The notes: a model not told the origin generated them from the sequence alone. A stretch of 64,000 bases of DNA from Paenibacillus rhizosphaerae (GCF_014192015.1 NZ_JACHXJ010000001.1:1364001-1428000), one strand, 5' to 3'. Shown: positions 33,336 through 43,414, counted from the first letter of the stretch. Numbers and translations: made by a program.

Positions 33336-35411
33336 ATGGCACAAGAGGCAAGGCTTCCATACTCGTCAGCGGATCAGGGCTGGCTTAGTTATACGAAAAA
33401 TGCATCTCTCGGCGGGATCAAGGAACTGACCCAAATTGCGGTATATGGCGCTTCGGAAGTGCTGGATTCCGCGCTGGCCGAACTCATTTACGGCATTTAT
33501 GAAATGACAGGTACCCTTCCTGTCATTGTGTCAGACCCGGATCGGCAGGCGTCAAGCCTGATCCGGCTTGTTTTACTCGAGGAGATCGTGCTGCCGGAAG
33601 ACTGGATGAATGCAGCACGGATGAAGGATCTGGGGGAAGAAGGATATGCCATCCGGCAACATCCCGAGAACGGCGGCAGCTCGCTGTATGTGATGGCGAA
33701 TACGGACAGGGGCCTCTTGTACGGCACATTTCATCTGCTGCGGATGCTGCGGACCGGGCAAGAATTGGACCGATTGGATGTGACAGACAGCCCGCGCAAT
33801 CCGCTGCGTATGATGAATCATTGGGATAACATGGACGGTTCCATTGAACGGGGTTATGCCGGCCGGTCGATTTTTTTTCAAAATAACCGCTTTGTGGAGG
33901 ATAAATCCCGAATTTGGGACTATGCCAGGCTGATGGCTTCCACCGGGATCAACGGCATCGCGATCAATAATGTCAATGTCCATCGCACGGAAACGCAGCT
34001 GATTACTCAGCAGCTTCTGCCGGAGGTGGCGAAGGTGGCCGACATTTTCCGCCGATACGGCATCCGATTGTTTCTCAGCATCAACTATGCAAGCCCGATG
34101 GAGCTGGGCGGACTGGACACGGCCGATCCGCTGGATTCCCGGGTGGGCGATTGGTGGAAGGAAAAAGCAAAGGAAATATACGAATATATCCCAGATTTCG
34201 GCGGATTTGTCGTTAAGGCGGATTCGGAGCATCGTCCGGGCCCGTTTACATATGACCGTACGCATGCGGACGGTTCGAACATGCTGGCGGAAGCGCTGGA
34301 GCCGTTCGGCGGGCTCGTCATTTGGAGATGCTTCGTGTATAACTGCCTCCAGGATTGGAGAGACCGGTCAACGGACCGGGCCCGCGCGGCCTACGATCAT
34401 TTTAAGCCGCTGGATGGACAGTTCAAAAATAACGTCGTTCTTCAGATCAAAAACGGGCCCATGGATTTTCAGGTCCGGGAAGCGGTATCGCCGCTCCTAG
34501 GAGCCATGCCCGGCACGAATCAGATGCTGGAGTTCCAAATCACCCAGGAATACACAGGGCAGCAGAAGCATCTGTGCTATCTCGTTCCCCAATGGAAGGA
34601 AATCCTGGATTTTGATACGTTTGCCCGAGGTCAGGGCACTGAGGTCAAGAAAGTGGTCTCCGGGGAGGTCTATCCATATCGGTCCTGCGGGATCGCCGCA
34701 GTGATCAACGTAGGAGACGATCACAATTGGACTGGGCATACGCTGGCGCAGGCCAATTTATATGGCTACGGCCGCCTCGCCTGGAATCCGGATCTGACTG
34801 AAGAGGAAATTACGGGTGAATGGATCCGGCTTACCTTTGGCGGCGATGCTTTGGTCTCCGCAGAAATTGAACCCATGCTAGCAGATTCCTGGCATGTGTA
34901 CGAGAGCTATACTTCACCGCTAGGCGTCGGCTGGATGGTCAACCCGGGGCATCATTACGGGCCGAATGTCGACGGTTATGAGTATTCGGTGTGGGGAACA
35001 TATCATTTTGCCGATTGTCACGGCATTGGCGTAAACCGGACGATCAAGGACGGAACCGGCTATGTCTCCCAATACTTCCCGGAAAATGCACAGCGGTATG
35101 AATCGCTTGAAACGTGCCCGGATGAACTGCTGCTGTTCTTCCATCACGTTCCGTACAGCCATGTGCTTCATTCCGGCAAGACGGTGATCCAGCATATTTA
35201 TGACACCCATTTCGACGGTGTGGAGGGCGTGGAGCAGTTGATCGGGCGTTGGCGCAAGCTGGAAGGTCATATCGATGAACGGCGCTACCGGAAAGTCTGG
35301 GAGCGGCTGCATATTCAACTGGAGCATGCCAAAGAATGGCGGGATATCATTAATACGTACTTTTACCGGAAATCCGGCATCCCGGATGCAGCCGGCCGAA
35401 CGATCTATTAG
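33336..35411 (+). CDS. aguA: Alpha-glucuronidase, GH67
   Basis: Removes (4-O-methyl)glucuronic acid from the non-reducing end of aldouronic acids made by xylanase. 691 residues without signal peptide, so it acts inside the cell on imported oligomers. The central barrel carries the conserved segments [14 protein letters not shown] (Glu298), [14 protein letters not shown] (Asp354, Asp360) and [11 protein letters not shown] (Glu382), where family members keep their catalytic acids, then [13 protein letters not shown]. The N-terminal domain (1-130) and the helical C-terminal domain are both present and length is typical for Geobacillus/Paenibacillus AguA. GAGGAG precedes the ATG; 25 bases after the GntR gene. 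Confidence 0.95.
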   Translation: MAQEARLPYSSADQGWLSYTKNASLGGIKELTQIAVYGASEVLDSALAELIYGIYEMTGTLPVIVSDPDRQASSLIRLVLLEEIVLPEDWMNAARMKDLGEEGYAIRQHPENGGSSLYVMANTDRGLLYGTFHLLRMLRTGQELDRLDVTDSPRNPLRMMNHWDNMDGSIERGYAGRSIFFQNNRFVEDKSRIWDYARLMASTGINGIAINNVNVHRTETQLITQQLLPEVAKVADIFRRYGIRLFLSINYASPMELGGLDTADPLDSRVGDWWKEKAKEIYEYIPDFGGFVVKADSEHRPGPFTYDRTHADGSNMLAEALEPFGGLVIWRCFVYNCLQDWRDRSTDRARAAYDHFKPLDGQFKNNVVLQIKNGPMDFQVREAVSPLLGAMPGTNQMLEFQITQEYTGQQKHLCYLVPQWKEILDFDTFARGQGTEVKKVVSGEVYPYRSCGIAAVINVGDDHNWTGHTLAQANLYGYGRLAWNPDLTEEEITGEWIRLTFGGDALVSAEIEPMLADSWHVYESYTSPLGVGWMVNPGHHYGPNVDGYEYSVWGTYHFADCHGIGVNRTIKDGTGYVSQYFPENAQRYESLETCPDELLLFFHHVPYSHVLHSGKTVIQHIYDTHFDGVEGVEQLIGRWRKLEGHIDERRYRKVWERLHIQLEHAKEWRDIINTYFYRKSGIPDAAGRTIY

Positions 35412-35454
35412 TCAATTAACGATTATCTCTTATGAGGAGAGCAGGAGGTAGCTC

Positions 35455-37824
35455 ATGGCAGAACTGACAATGGAAGCGGGAACCCGCAGCAGGAAGATGA
35501 GCTCGTTCAATACAGGGTGGTTGTTTGCCCTGGGAAATTACGCAGGCGCCCAGCAGCCGGATTTTAAAGATCAGGAATGGCGGAAGCTGCAGGTTCCCCA
35601 TGACTGGAGCATTGAGCAGCAGGTGGATCCTGCCATGGAATTCGGCGGCATGCAGGCTTACCTGCCGCGATGGAACGTGGGGTGGTACAGAAAGCACTTT
35701 CATATTAAGTCGTCCGCCGCCAATGAGCGCGTCTATATTCAGTTTGATGGGGTACACCATAACAGCGAGGTATGGATCAACGGCCATTATGCCGGCAAAC
35801 GGCCATATGGGTATGTCAGCTTCCAATACGATCTGACGCCTTACCTTAAGTGGGATCAAGACAATGTGATCGCGGTCAAGGTAGACAATACCCCGATGCC
35901 TTCCGACCGGTGGTATTCGGGCTCGGGGATTTACCGCAACGTATGGATGGTACGAACGGATGAGCTGCATATCGCAGCTTGGGGAACGTTTATTACTACC
36001 CCGAAAATTCTCCCGGATGAAGCCACTGTCCAGGCGCAAATCCGGGTAAGCCATCATGGCGAAGAGCCTGCGGATTGCAAGGTTGTCACCGAATTCGTGG
36101 ACAACCGGGGTGTGGTCTTGGGTAAATGCGAATCTCCTGTGACCGTGTCCGCTTCAGAAGAGGTTATGGTCGAACAGGAGACCGTGATCCCTTCTCCTCT
36201 GCGGTGGTCGCCGGAGCAGCCGGTAATGTATTACGCCCGGACAACGATTGTTCGGGACGGAGCTGAAACCGATGAATATATTACGCCGTTCGGCATCCGG
36301 GAAGTCGTTCTGGACCCGAACCGGGGCCTCATTCTCAACGGAGTGCCGCTGAAGCTGAAAGGCGTGTGCATCCACCACGATCTGGGCTGCCTGGGCGCAG
36401 CCTACCATGACCAGGCCATGGAGCGCAGGCTGGAGAGGCTGAAGGAAATGGGCTGCAACGCGATCCGCTTCGCCCATAACCCGATGGCTCCGGAGCTGCT
36501 TGATCTATGCGACCGTATGGGCTTTCTGGTCATTGATGAAGCGTTCGACAAGTGGAAGTCGCTATATTATGAGCACTTGTATGATGATTGGTGGGAGAAG
36601 GATCTGGAAGCGATGCTGATCCGGGACCGGAACCATCCGAGCATTTTCCTGTGGAGCGTCGGCAATGAGGTCGAAAATCAAGGGCAGCCATCCATGCTGG
36701 TCATGTTGAAGCAGCTTACCGAATACTGCCGCAAGCTTGATCCGACCCGCCCCGTCACCTGCGCGCTCGAACCGCATAACGTGCCGATCAGCCTGCGCGA
36801 AGGCCCGATTGAAGATAAGGTGCTGCACACGAAAAAGATGGCGGAGCTGGTCGATATTCTGGGGCTTAATTATCAGGAGCAGTGGTATGAGCATTACCGG
36901 GAAGCGATGCCGGATACGCTGATCGTCGGCACCGAGACGTTCCCGTACTACCGCGGGGAAGGCAACCGTGTGAAGGGCTACCTTCCGGTCAATCCTTGGT
37001 TTGATGTCGAGAAGCACGACTATGTCATCGGGCAATTCGTCTGGGCCGGGATCGATTACCTGGGAGAAGCTTCGTATCCGTACAAAGGCTGGGCATCCGG
37101 ACTGATCGATACCTGCGGCTTCCGCAAACCGATCTCTTATTTGCAGCAAAGCTTCTGGTCCGAGGAGCCAATGGTTCATATTGCCGTGTTCGATCCGGCA
37201 CAAGAGGACGCAGGCGCGCAGTGGACGCTGCACTGGAAATCGCCGGGCCTCTCGAGCCATTGGACCTTTCCCGAGCAGGCGGGCAGATTGATGAGGCTGG
37301 TTACGTTCACCAATTGCGAGAGCGTGGAGCTGTTCATCAACAACGAATCGTATGGCGTCCGTAAAATGTCGGATTACCCGAATCGCTTCATGGAATGGCA
37401 TGTGCCGTACCATGCCGGCACCATTCGTGCGGTCGGCCGTAACGGCGATGCGGTAGTATCCGGGTATGAGATGAGGACGGCAGGCGCGCCGCATCGGATC
37501 GTGCTGGACGCCGACCGCTCCCTGCTGAGAGCGGACGCCCGTGATATCGCGCATATTGAAGCCAGCATCGTGGATGAGCAGGGAATCGTCGTCCCGAATT
37601 CGAACTTCGAGATAAGCTTCGACGTTCAAGGTCATGGCGAGATCATTGGCGTCGATAACGGGGATTTGCGCGATCACGAATCTTATCAGGGCAGCCGCAG
37701 GGAAACCCGCGGTGGCCGTTGTCTTGTGGTTGTCCAATCCGGACCGGAAGCCGGCGAAGTGGTGATCCGCGCAGCTGCGGTCGGATTGGCGGAGGGTGAA
37801 CTGCGGATTAAGGTGGAAGAATGA
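35455..37824 (+). CDS. GH2 glycoside hydrolase with DUF4982
   Basis: A 789-residue cytosolic GH2 enzyme (no signal peptide). N-terminal jelly roll (about 15-175, including VPHDWSIEQ and WYRKHFHI), immunoglobulin-like domain (about 180-285), TIM barrel (about 285-590) with the acid/base Glu405 in SVGNEVEN and the nucleophile Glu494 in VGTETFPYYRG, then a DUF4982-like domain and a C-terminal Ig-like domain (about 680-785). This architecture is that of many beta-galactosidase-annotated GH2 enzymes. In this operon a role on xylan side chains or on beta-linked galactose or glucuronate is possible; the exact specificity cannot be read from sequence. AGGAGG before the start, 43 bases after aguA. Confidence 0.88.
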   Translation: MAELTMEAGTRSRKMSSFNTGWLFALGNYAGAQQPDFKDQEWRKLQVPHDWSIEQQVDPAMEFGGMQAYLPRWNVGWYRKHFHIKSSAANERVYIQFDGVHHNSEVWINGHYAGKRPYGYVSFQYDLTPYLKWDQDNVIAVKVDNTPMPSDRWYSGSGIYRNVWMVRTDELHIAAWGTFITTPKILPDEATVQAQIRVSHHGEEPADCKVVTEFVDNRGVVLGKCESPVTVSASEEVMVEQETVIPSPLRWSPEQPVMYYARTTIVRDGAETDEYITPFGIREVVLDPNRGLILNGVPLKLKGVCIHHDLGCLGAAYHDQAMERRLERLKEMGCNAIRFAHNPMAPELLDLCDRMGFLVIDEAFDKWKSLYYEHLYDDWWEKDLEAMLIRDRNHPSIFLWSVGNEVENQGQPSMLVMLKQLTEYCRKLDPTRPVTCALEPHNVPISLREGPIEDKVLHTKKMAELVDILGLNYQEQWYEHYREAMPDTLIVGTETFPYYRGEGNRVKGYLPVNPWFDVEKHDYVIGQFVWAGIDYLGEASYPYKGWASGLIDTCGFRKPISYLQQSFWSEEPMVHIAVFDPAQEDAGAQWTLHWKSPGLSSHWTFPEQAGRLMRLVTFTNCESVELFINNESYGVRKMSDYPNRFMEWHVPYHAGTIRAVGRNGDAVVSGYEMRTAGAPHRIVLDADRSLLRADARDIAHIEASIVDEQGIVVPNSNFEISFDVQGHGEIIGVDNGDLRDHESYQGSRRETRGGRCLVVVQSGPEAGEVVIRAAAVGLAEGELRIKVEE

Positions 37825-37891
37825 AATGAATGCGGGCCGCATGAAGAACTTGTTTTAAAAAAATCGAATCTTTAGATGTACTCGTTGTTAT

Positions 37892-37914
37892 AGCCTGCAC
37901 CGCAGGCTTTTTTT
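37892..37914 (+). terminator. Terminator of the aldouronate operon
   Basis: AGCCTGC (37892-37898) pairs with GCAGGCT (37902-37908), then seven T. Confidence 0.85.
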
Positions 37915-38084
37915 CTTTTCACGGAATGCTCGCTGTGTTTTTGAACGGAACGATTCGGTCGCCGCTACCATTCTTAGATAAAGATTAAGTGCTGTATTCC
38001 ATACTTCGATGACCACCGAATGAAGAGGGAGTTATAATGCAAACAACATGCTCCAGAGGACAACATCGAAAGGAGGAACGAAAT

Positions 38085-38906
38085 ATGGACTGGACGGAAC
38101 AAAAACATAAAGCAGCCGATTTCAGAGAGCTTCATGCGCAGACCTTCATCCTGCCCAACGCGTGGGATGCGGCAAGCGCCAAGGTCTTCGAGCAGTGCGG
38201 ATTCAAGGCCGTGGGCACGACCAGTGCAGGTATTGCTGCCGCTCATGGCTATGCGGACCGGAGCATGCCGTTTGACACGATGCTTGCTGCGATCCGTGAG
38301 ATTGTACAGGCTGTGAGTATCCCGGTTAGCGTAGACATGGAAGACGGATATGGATCGACGCCGGAAGAAGTCGCGAGTTCGGTAAGACAAGTGATCGAAT
38401 CAGGCGCAATAGGGATCAACCTGGAGGACAGTAAGATGAATCCCCATGATGGCCTGTACGATATCGCTGATCAGAAGAAGAAAATAGCCGCCATCCGGCA
38501 GTCCATGAACCCGTTCGGCATCCCGGTGTTTATTAACGCCCGGACGGATCCGTATTGGATTCGCATGGGGACGCCAGCCGACATGCTGAAGGAAACGCTC
38601 AAACGGGCTAAGGCTTACAGGGAAGCAGAGGCCGACTGCGTTTTTGTGCCCGGAGTTAAAGATATTGCTGCGATCCGCATCCTCCGGAAAGAAATCGGCG
38701 GTCCGGTCAATCTGCTGGCTGGCGCCGGCATGCCGTCCCTTCATGAGCTGCAGTCTATGGGGATTGAACGGATCAGCACCGGCTCCGGTCCTTACCGCGC
38801 CGTGATTTCGCTGCTCCACCGAATCGGCGGCGAAATGCTGGAACACGGCTCGTTTGAGCGAATAACATCGAATGTACTCACTTATGACGACTTATTGGAG
38901 CTCTAA
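38085..38906 (+). CDS. Isocitrate lyase/PEP mutase superfamily protein
   Basis: A 273-residue TIM-barrel protein of the PEP mutase-like group. Seen: FILPNAWDAASAKVFEQCGF (near 20-39), TTSAGIAAAHGY, the metal-binding VSVDMEDGYG (near 84-93), GAIGINLEDS (near 110) and FINARTDPYW (near 145). Members split C-C bonds of small keto or hydroxy acids (oxaloacetate, methylisocitrate) or form C-P bonds; the lyase loop cysteine motif K-K-C-G-H of isocitrate lyase is absent, so the reaction is not predicted. Start 38085 follows AAAGGAGG; an earlier in-frame ATG (38037) lacks a site. The stop overlaps the convergent MocR stop by four bases. Confidence 0.82.
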   Translation: MDWTEQKHKAADFRELHAQTFILPNAWDAASAKVFEQCGFKAVGTTSAGIAAAHGYADRSMPFDTMLAAIREIVQAVSIPVSVDMEDGYGSTPEEVASSVRQVIESGAIGINLEDSKMNPHDGLYDIADQKKKIAAIRQSMNPFGIPVFINARTDPYWIRMGTPADMLKETLKRAKAYREAEADCVFVPGVKDIAAIRILRKEIGGPVNLLAGAGMPSLHELQSMGIERISTGSGPYRAVISLLHRIGGEMLEHGSFERITSNVLTYDDLLEL

Positions 38907-40318
38907 CGATGAAGGGTATGTTCCTGAACATAATCATTTATAAACTGCTGAATATAGTGAACGCCAAGGCGGATTTCATCGGGTTCCAGATGACCGTAGC
39001 CCAGCAGGAGCTTGTCGGTGTGCCTTCCTTTCCGGATGCTGTGATACTCGACCGGGACCGTGCGTATCCCGCTCCGGCGTGCTTGCTCCCGAAACGAATC
39101 GTCAAAGGCTATACCGGAAAACTCGACGGCCAATTGCAGCCCTGCCGCATCTCCCCATGGACGCCATCGTTCTCCAAAGCATTCTCCCAGTGCATCGAAG
39201 AGAGCCTGGCGTCGTTCTCTGTACAGCTTCTTCATCCTTGCGATATGCCGGTCGAATTTCCGGGTACGCAAAAACTCGGCCAGCGCCGCCTGTTCAAATG
39301 GCGGATTCTGCACGTCCGTATAGGTACGCAGCCTTCTCCAGCGGCTTTGCAGCTCGCGGGGAACGAGCACATACCCGATCCGGAGCGCGGGAAAAAGAAC
39401 TTTGCTGAACGTACCGATATAAATGACCCGGTCCGGGGCCATCGCATACAGAGGTGTTGCCGGTTCCCCGTAATATCTGTATTCGCTGTCATAGTCGTCC
39501 TCAATGACGTAGCTGCCGCAGCGGCGCGCAAAGCGGATCAGCGCGGCTCGCCTTGCTGCAGGCAAAATGCCCCCAAGCGGAAATTGATGCGACGGTGTAA
39601 CGTATATCGGCCCGCAGTGATCCAGGGATAAGGCGTCGGTCTGAAGCCCATGGCCATCTACGGGAACCGGCGTCACCGTGTATCCTTTGTGAATAAAAGT
39701 CTGGATCATCTCAATATTGCAGGGATCCTCGGCCAACATTTCCGGGTGGTCCGTATGGAGCAGATCAGCAACCAAGTGGAGCGCCTGCGTGGCACCAGCG
39801 GTAATATAAATATCACCGGTGTCGACGGTTAGCCCTTTGCTGCGCAAAAGCCAGGCGGCAATCTCTTCACGCAGCTGCGCCAAACCTTGAGGGCCGCCAT
39901 AGCCCAGAAGCTCCATCGGCATTTCGCCCAAGGCTTTCTGGGATACCCGCTGCCATACATAGCGCGGAAACTGGCGCAGATCCGGCTGGCCTGTCTTGAA
40001 GTCCGCCAGAAAGGAAGAAGCAGGGGCCCCTTCTTGATGATGCTGGGCCGCATTCTGCTTCGCTTGATCCAGTATTAGCCCTCCTACAACCCGGGTAGGC
40101 GCCCCCTGCCGGCTTTGTGCGTACCCTTCGGCGATCAGCATGTCATACGCTTCATTCACGGTATTCCTTGACACGGAGAGCGTCTGCGCCAATTCACGGG
40201 TAGAGGGGAGGGGCGAGCCTTCCTTCAGGGTCCCGTTCATCATTTGATCTCTCAGTTTTTGATAAATTTGCCGTTTCAATGAAACGTCCAAGCTCCGGTC
40301 CAACTCGATTCCCCACAT
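38903..40318 (-). CDS. MocR/PdxR-family transcriptional regulator (GntR-aminotransferase fusion)
   Basis: A 471-residue regulator with a GntR winged HTH (residues 10-78; PLPSTRELAQTLSVSRNTVN near 37-56) joined to a fold-type I aminotransferase domain (about 105-465). The PLP lysine is Lys306 in YIGTFSKVLFP and the cofactor aspartate is in VIEDDYDSEY. MocR proteins sense PLP or amino compounds and control adjacent, usually divergent genes; here the EamA transporter at 40442 is divergent with a 123-base spacer holding AACTGGT repeats. ATG 40318 follows GGAGG by five bases; an upstream in-frame TTG (40330) overlaps that ribosome site. PdxR or an amino acid-responsive MocR are both possible. Confidence 0.9.
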   Translation of the reverse strand: MWGIELDRSLDVSLKRQIYQKLRDQMMNGTLKEGSPLPSTRELAQTLSVSRNTVNEAYDMLIAEGYAQSRQGAPTRVVGGLILDQAKQNAAQHHQEGAPASSFLADFKTGQPDLRQFPRYVWQRVSQKALGEMPMELLGYGGPQGLAQLREEIAAWLLRSKGLTVDTGDIYITAGATQALHLVADLLHTDHPEMLAEDPCNIEMIQTFIHKGYTVTPVPVDGHGLQTDALSLDHCGPIYVTPSHQFPLGGILPAARRAALIRFARRCGSYVIEDDYDSEYRYYGEPATPLYAMAPDRVIYIGTFSKVLFPALRIGYVLVPRELQSRWRRLRTYTDVQNPPFEQAALAEFLRTRKFDRHIARMKKLYRERRQALFDALGECFGERWRPWGDAAGLQLAVEFSGIAFDDSFREQARRSGIRTVPVEYHSIRKGRHTDKLLLGYGHLEPDEIRLGVHYIQQFINDYVQEHTLHR

Positions 40319-40328
40319 GGGATCCTCC

Positions 40329-40377
40329 AACTGGTTGGTATCATTTCGGGATGAACTGGTCCTTTTGCGTACCAGTT
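40329..40377. promoter_or_regulatory. Repeat array between MocR and EamA genes, candidate MocR operator
   Basis: AACTGGT occurs at 40329-40335 and 40354-40360 (direct repeats, 25 bases apart) and inverted as ACCAGTT at 40371-40377. MocR proteins bind such paired half-sites in divergent promoters. Confidence 0.5.
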
Positions 40378-40441
40378 TGTTCCACTATGATTGTAACAGC
40401 CTTTTGGAAACGAAACTACTGAACCGGGGAGGATGCCGATC

Positions 40442-41407
40442 ATGGAACGAATCAAAGGTTATGTTTATCTGTTATGCGCATTTGGGCTTGCCGGTACCTC
40501 TGTCGTGGCGGCCTCGTTTGTTAACGGCAGGCTGGGGACATTTACGATTACTTCCATGGGTCTTTTGTTCTCGCTGGCTTGTCTGCTGCCTTTCTGTATG
40601 GGCAAGCTGCTGAGAACGATCCGGATCCTGTCGCCCAGGCAATGGCTGCTGCTGTTCTGCCAGGCTTTGTTCGGCGTGCTGCTGTTCCGCATGTTTTTGC
40701 TCTACGGACTTATCCGCACAAGTCCGGTGGAAGCCGGTATATTAACCGGCGCAACCCCCGCAATCACGGTATTGCTGGCCGTGCTGGTCCTGCGTGAAAA
40801 GATGAAAGCTGCCCATTTTCTTGGAGTCGCCGGCACGATTTGCGGCATATTGTTGATCCAGGGCGTGTTTATGCCGGAAAGCCGTTTTACCAATGAACAT
40901 ATGGTGGGAAACCTTCTGGTCCTGGGTGCCGCCGGCTGTGAATCACTGTTTAATGTTCTATCCCGCTCAGCGGCAGTCCAAAGCAGCGGGAAACAGGAGG
41001 GTATACATCCTGTCGTGCAGACGACGCTCGTCTCCGCGATGGCATGGCTGATCAGCCTGATCCCCAGTTTGGCGGAGCAGCCTTTAGGTGCTCTTTCCGA
41101 GATGGGATGGCAGGAATGGCTGGCTCTCGTCTGGTATGGTCCTGTGGTGACCGCCCTGGCGTTTATTTGCTGGTATGCCGGCATCCGGCGCTGCAGAGCT
41201 TCGACCGCCGCCGCTTTTTCGGGCATGATGCCGTTCACTTCCCTGGCGCTCTCGGTATGGCTGCTGCAAGAACAAGCGGGATGGGCGCAATGGGCAGGGG
41301 GCTTGCTCGTCATTGCCGGCATGGTTTTGATCGGAATCGATCGGGAGCCCAAACTTGTACGGCTGATCAAAAGTACCGCAGGTTTACCTAAAAAAAGCGG
41401 GACATAA
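40442..41407 (+). CDS. EamA (DMT) family transporter
   Basis: A 321-residue membrane protein with ten predicted helices in two EamA repeats (about 5-140 and 155-300). The first repeat has VEAGILTGATPAITVLLAVL near its end, and the second ends with WAQWAGGLLVIAGMVLIGI. Such proteins export or import small metabolites, often amino acids. Start 40442 is preferred because GGGGAGG then has nine bases spacing; the ATG at 40433 directly abuts it. Divergent from the MocR gene, so probably its target. Its 3' end overlaps a small minus-strand gene by 20 bases. Confidence 0.87.
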   Translation: MERIKGYVYLLCAFGLAGTSVVAASFVNGRLGTFTITSMGLLFSLACLLPFCMGKLLRTIRILSPRQWLLLFCQALFGVLLFRMFLLYGLIRTSPVEAGILTGATPAITVLLAVLVLREKMKAAHFLGVAGTICGILLIQGVFMPESRFTNEHMVGNLLVLGAAGCESLFNVLSRSAAVQSSGKQEGIHPVVQTTLVSAMAWLISLIPSLAEQPLGALSEMGWQEWLALVWYGPVVTALAFICWYAGIRRCRASTAAAFSGMMPFTSLALSVWLLQEQAGWAQWAGGLLVIAGMVLIGIDREPKLVRLIKSTAGLPKKSGT

Positions 41408-41531
41408 ATTCATCAATGGCTGTTGTGTCTTCATAGCTGCCGATAATGACGAACAGCAGGAAAGGAACGGCGATGACCGCGATCAGCAGGCCTTTGCCAA
41501 AATAGAGGAGAAATCTGGTCAACATATTCAT
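41388..41531 (-). CDS. Small single-span membrane protein, unknown
   Basis: A 47-residue ORF beginning MNMLTRFLLYFGKGLLIAVI with one hydrophobic helix (about residues 8-31, ending FLLFVIIGS) and a short acidic tail (YEDTTAIDEFM). AAGGAG lies nine bases before ATG 41531, the best sign that it is translated; a second in-frame ATG is two codons in. It converges on the EamA gene and overlaps its end. I do not recognise a family. Confidence 0.55.
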   Translation of the reverse strand: MNMLTRFLLYFGKGLLIAVIAVPFLLFVIIGSYEDTTAIDEFMSRFF

Positions 41532-41738
41532 TTTCGATCACTCCTTCAACATTTTTGAACGCACAGTGATGAAAAAAAGACCCTGATCAGAGTTGCTTCT
41601 GATAAGAGTCGGGAGCCGCTGCGGCCAGTAGATCCGCAAAGTTCTGATTCAATCTTCCGGTACAATATATGACTGAAAATTAGGAGTAAGAACGGCAGAC
41701 CCCCACCGGAATCCTGGTCCTGGAATATGAAAAGATGA

Positions 41739-41767
41739 TTGACAGTTTAAAACTCGGATGATATGTT
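41739..41767 (+). promoter_or_regulatory. Sigma-A promoter of the gamma-glutamyltransferase gene
   Basis: TTGACA (41739-41744), 17-base spacer, TATGTT (41762-41767), 40 bases before the start codon. Confidence 0.7.
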
Positions 41768-41806
41768 TACCGGCAAAACCGAAGAAATCAGGAGGCTGAA
41801 GCATTC

Positions 41807-43414
41807 ATGTCCTTTGATCCTCTGTATCATCCGTATCCTTCTTACCGGCTGCCGGTTTACGCGAATAAAGGGATGGTGGCCACTTCGCAGGCACTCGCCT
41901 CAGCGGCAGGTTTGGACATTCTGAAGCGCGGGGGCAACGCCATCGATGCGGCGATCGCTACCGCTGCGGCGCTGACGGTGGTGGAGCCGTGCTCGAACGG
42001 AATCGGCGGCGACGCCTTTGCCCTCGTGTGGACGAAAGGGCAGCTGCACGGGCTGAACAGCAGCGGCCCGGCGCCGGCCTCGATCTCGATCGAAGCGGTG
42101 AAAGCGCTGGGGCATCACGAAATGCCGCGCTACGGCGCGATTCCGGTGACCGTGCCGGGCACGCCGGCAGCCTGGGCGGAGCTGTCCCGCACCTTCGGCC
42201 GGCTGCCGCTGGCCGAGACGCTGGAGCCTGCCATCCGTTACGCGGAGGATGGCTACCCGGTATCGCCTACGGCCGCAGCCAACTGGCACGCCGCCTTCCG
42301 GCGCTACAGCACGCTCGAAGGCGAAGAATTTGCGCCGTGGCTGAGCTTGTTTGCACCCGGAGGCAAGCCGCCTGCGGCCGGCGAGATGTGGCGCTCGCCC
42401 GACCATGCGCGGACGCTCCGCCTGATCGGCTCGACGGAAGCGGAAGCGTTCTACCGCGGGGAGTTGGCCGAGCGGATCGCCGGATTTATCTCCCGATCCG
42501 GCGGCTTTTTAAGCGAAGAAGATCTGGCTGCCTTTAAGCCGGAGTGGGTAAAGCCGATGTCGGTACCGTACCACGGCTACGACATTTGGGAGATTCCTCC
42601 GAACGGGCAAGGTTTGATCGCCTTGATTGCGCTCAACATTTTAAAGGGATTTCCGGCGGCGTCCCAAGAATCGCCTGAGTCTTACCACCGACAGATCGAG
42701 GCGATGAAGCTGGCGTTTGCAGACGGTGCACGGTACATAACGGATGCTGCGCATATGTCCGTCGATCCGCATGTATTATTGACGGAAGAATACGGAGAGC
42801 TGCGAAGAGGGCTGATCGGCGGCGAAGCGATGGTTCCGGCGGCAGGCGAGCCGCGCGCTAGCGGAACGGTGTACTTGGCGGCGGCGGATGGAGAAGGCAA
42901 CATGGTCTCTTTTATCCAGAGCAACTATACCGGCTTCGGATCGGGGATCGTCGTTCCCGGCACGGGAATCGCTCTGCAAAACCGCGGGCTGGAATTTTCG
43001 CTGGAGGAGGATCATGCCAACCGCCTGCTGCCGGGAAAACGGACGTACCATACCATCATCCCGGGTTTTATCACCAAAGGAGATCAGCCGGTCGGACCTT
43101 TCGGCGTGATGGGCGGATATATGCAGCCGCAGGGGCATGTCCAGGTGGCGATGAATCTGATTGATTACGGCCTTCATCCGCAAGCAGCGCTCGATGCCCC
43201 GAGATGGCAGTGGGTAAAGGGGAAGACGGTGACGGTAGAGCCCCACTTTCCGATGCATATGGTCAGACGTCTCCAGCGTATGGGACATGACGTTCAGGTT
43301 GCGCATGACTTCGGCTCGTTTGGTCGGGGGCAAGTCATCTGGAGAGATCCGGATACCGGTGTGCTGTGCGGAGGAACCGATCCCCGGACCGATGGCGGAG
43401 TTGCTATCTGGTAA
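41807..43414 (+). CDS. Gamma-glutamyltransferase family protein
   Basis: A 535-residue Ntn-hydrolase precursor that cleaves itself before a threonine to give large and small subunits. The nucleophile is Thr354 in ASGTVYLAAADGEGN; the N-terminal GMVATSQALASAAGLDIL and GGNAIDAAIATAAALTVVEP and the NGIGGDAF segment are family signatures. There is no signal peptide, unlike secreted GGT; this resembles cytosolic YwrD-type enzymes. It would hydrolyse or transfer gamma-glutamyl groups (glutathione-like compounds); substrate unknown. The region 41960-42500 is more GC-rich than its surroundings, consistent with codon bias. AGGAGG upstream. Terminator at 43466. Confidence 0.9.
   Translation: MSFDPLYHPYPSYRLPVYANKGMVATSQALASAAGLDILKRGGNAIDAAIATAAALTVVEPCSNGIGGDAFALVWTKGQLHGLNSSGPAPASISIEAVKALGHHEMPRYGAIPVTVPGTPAAWAELSRTFGRLPLAETLEPAIRYAEDGYPVSPTAAANWHAAFRRYSTLEGEEFAPWLSLFAPGGKPPAAGEMWRSPDHARTLRLIGSTEAEAFYRGELAERIAGFISRSGGFLSEEDLAAFKPEWVKPMSVPYHGYDIWEIPPNGQGLIALIALNILKGFPAASQESPESYHRQIEAMKLAFADGARYITDAAHMSVDPHVLLTEEYGELRRGLIGGEAMVPAAGEPRASGTVYLAAADGEGNMVSFIQSNYTGFGSGIVVPGTGIALQNRGLEFSLEEDHANRLLPGKRTYHTIIPGFITKGDQPVGPFGVMGGYMQPQGHVQVAMNLIDYGLHPQAALDAPRWQWVKGKTVTVEPHFPMHMVRRLQRMGHDVQVAHDFGSFGRGQVIWRDPDTGVLCGGTDPRTDGGVAIW

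Noticed and set aside
41960..42500. Horizontally acquired segment because of high GC
   Set aside because: The rise is confined to codon third positions in one intact gene and blends into the flanks; it looks like codon bias.
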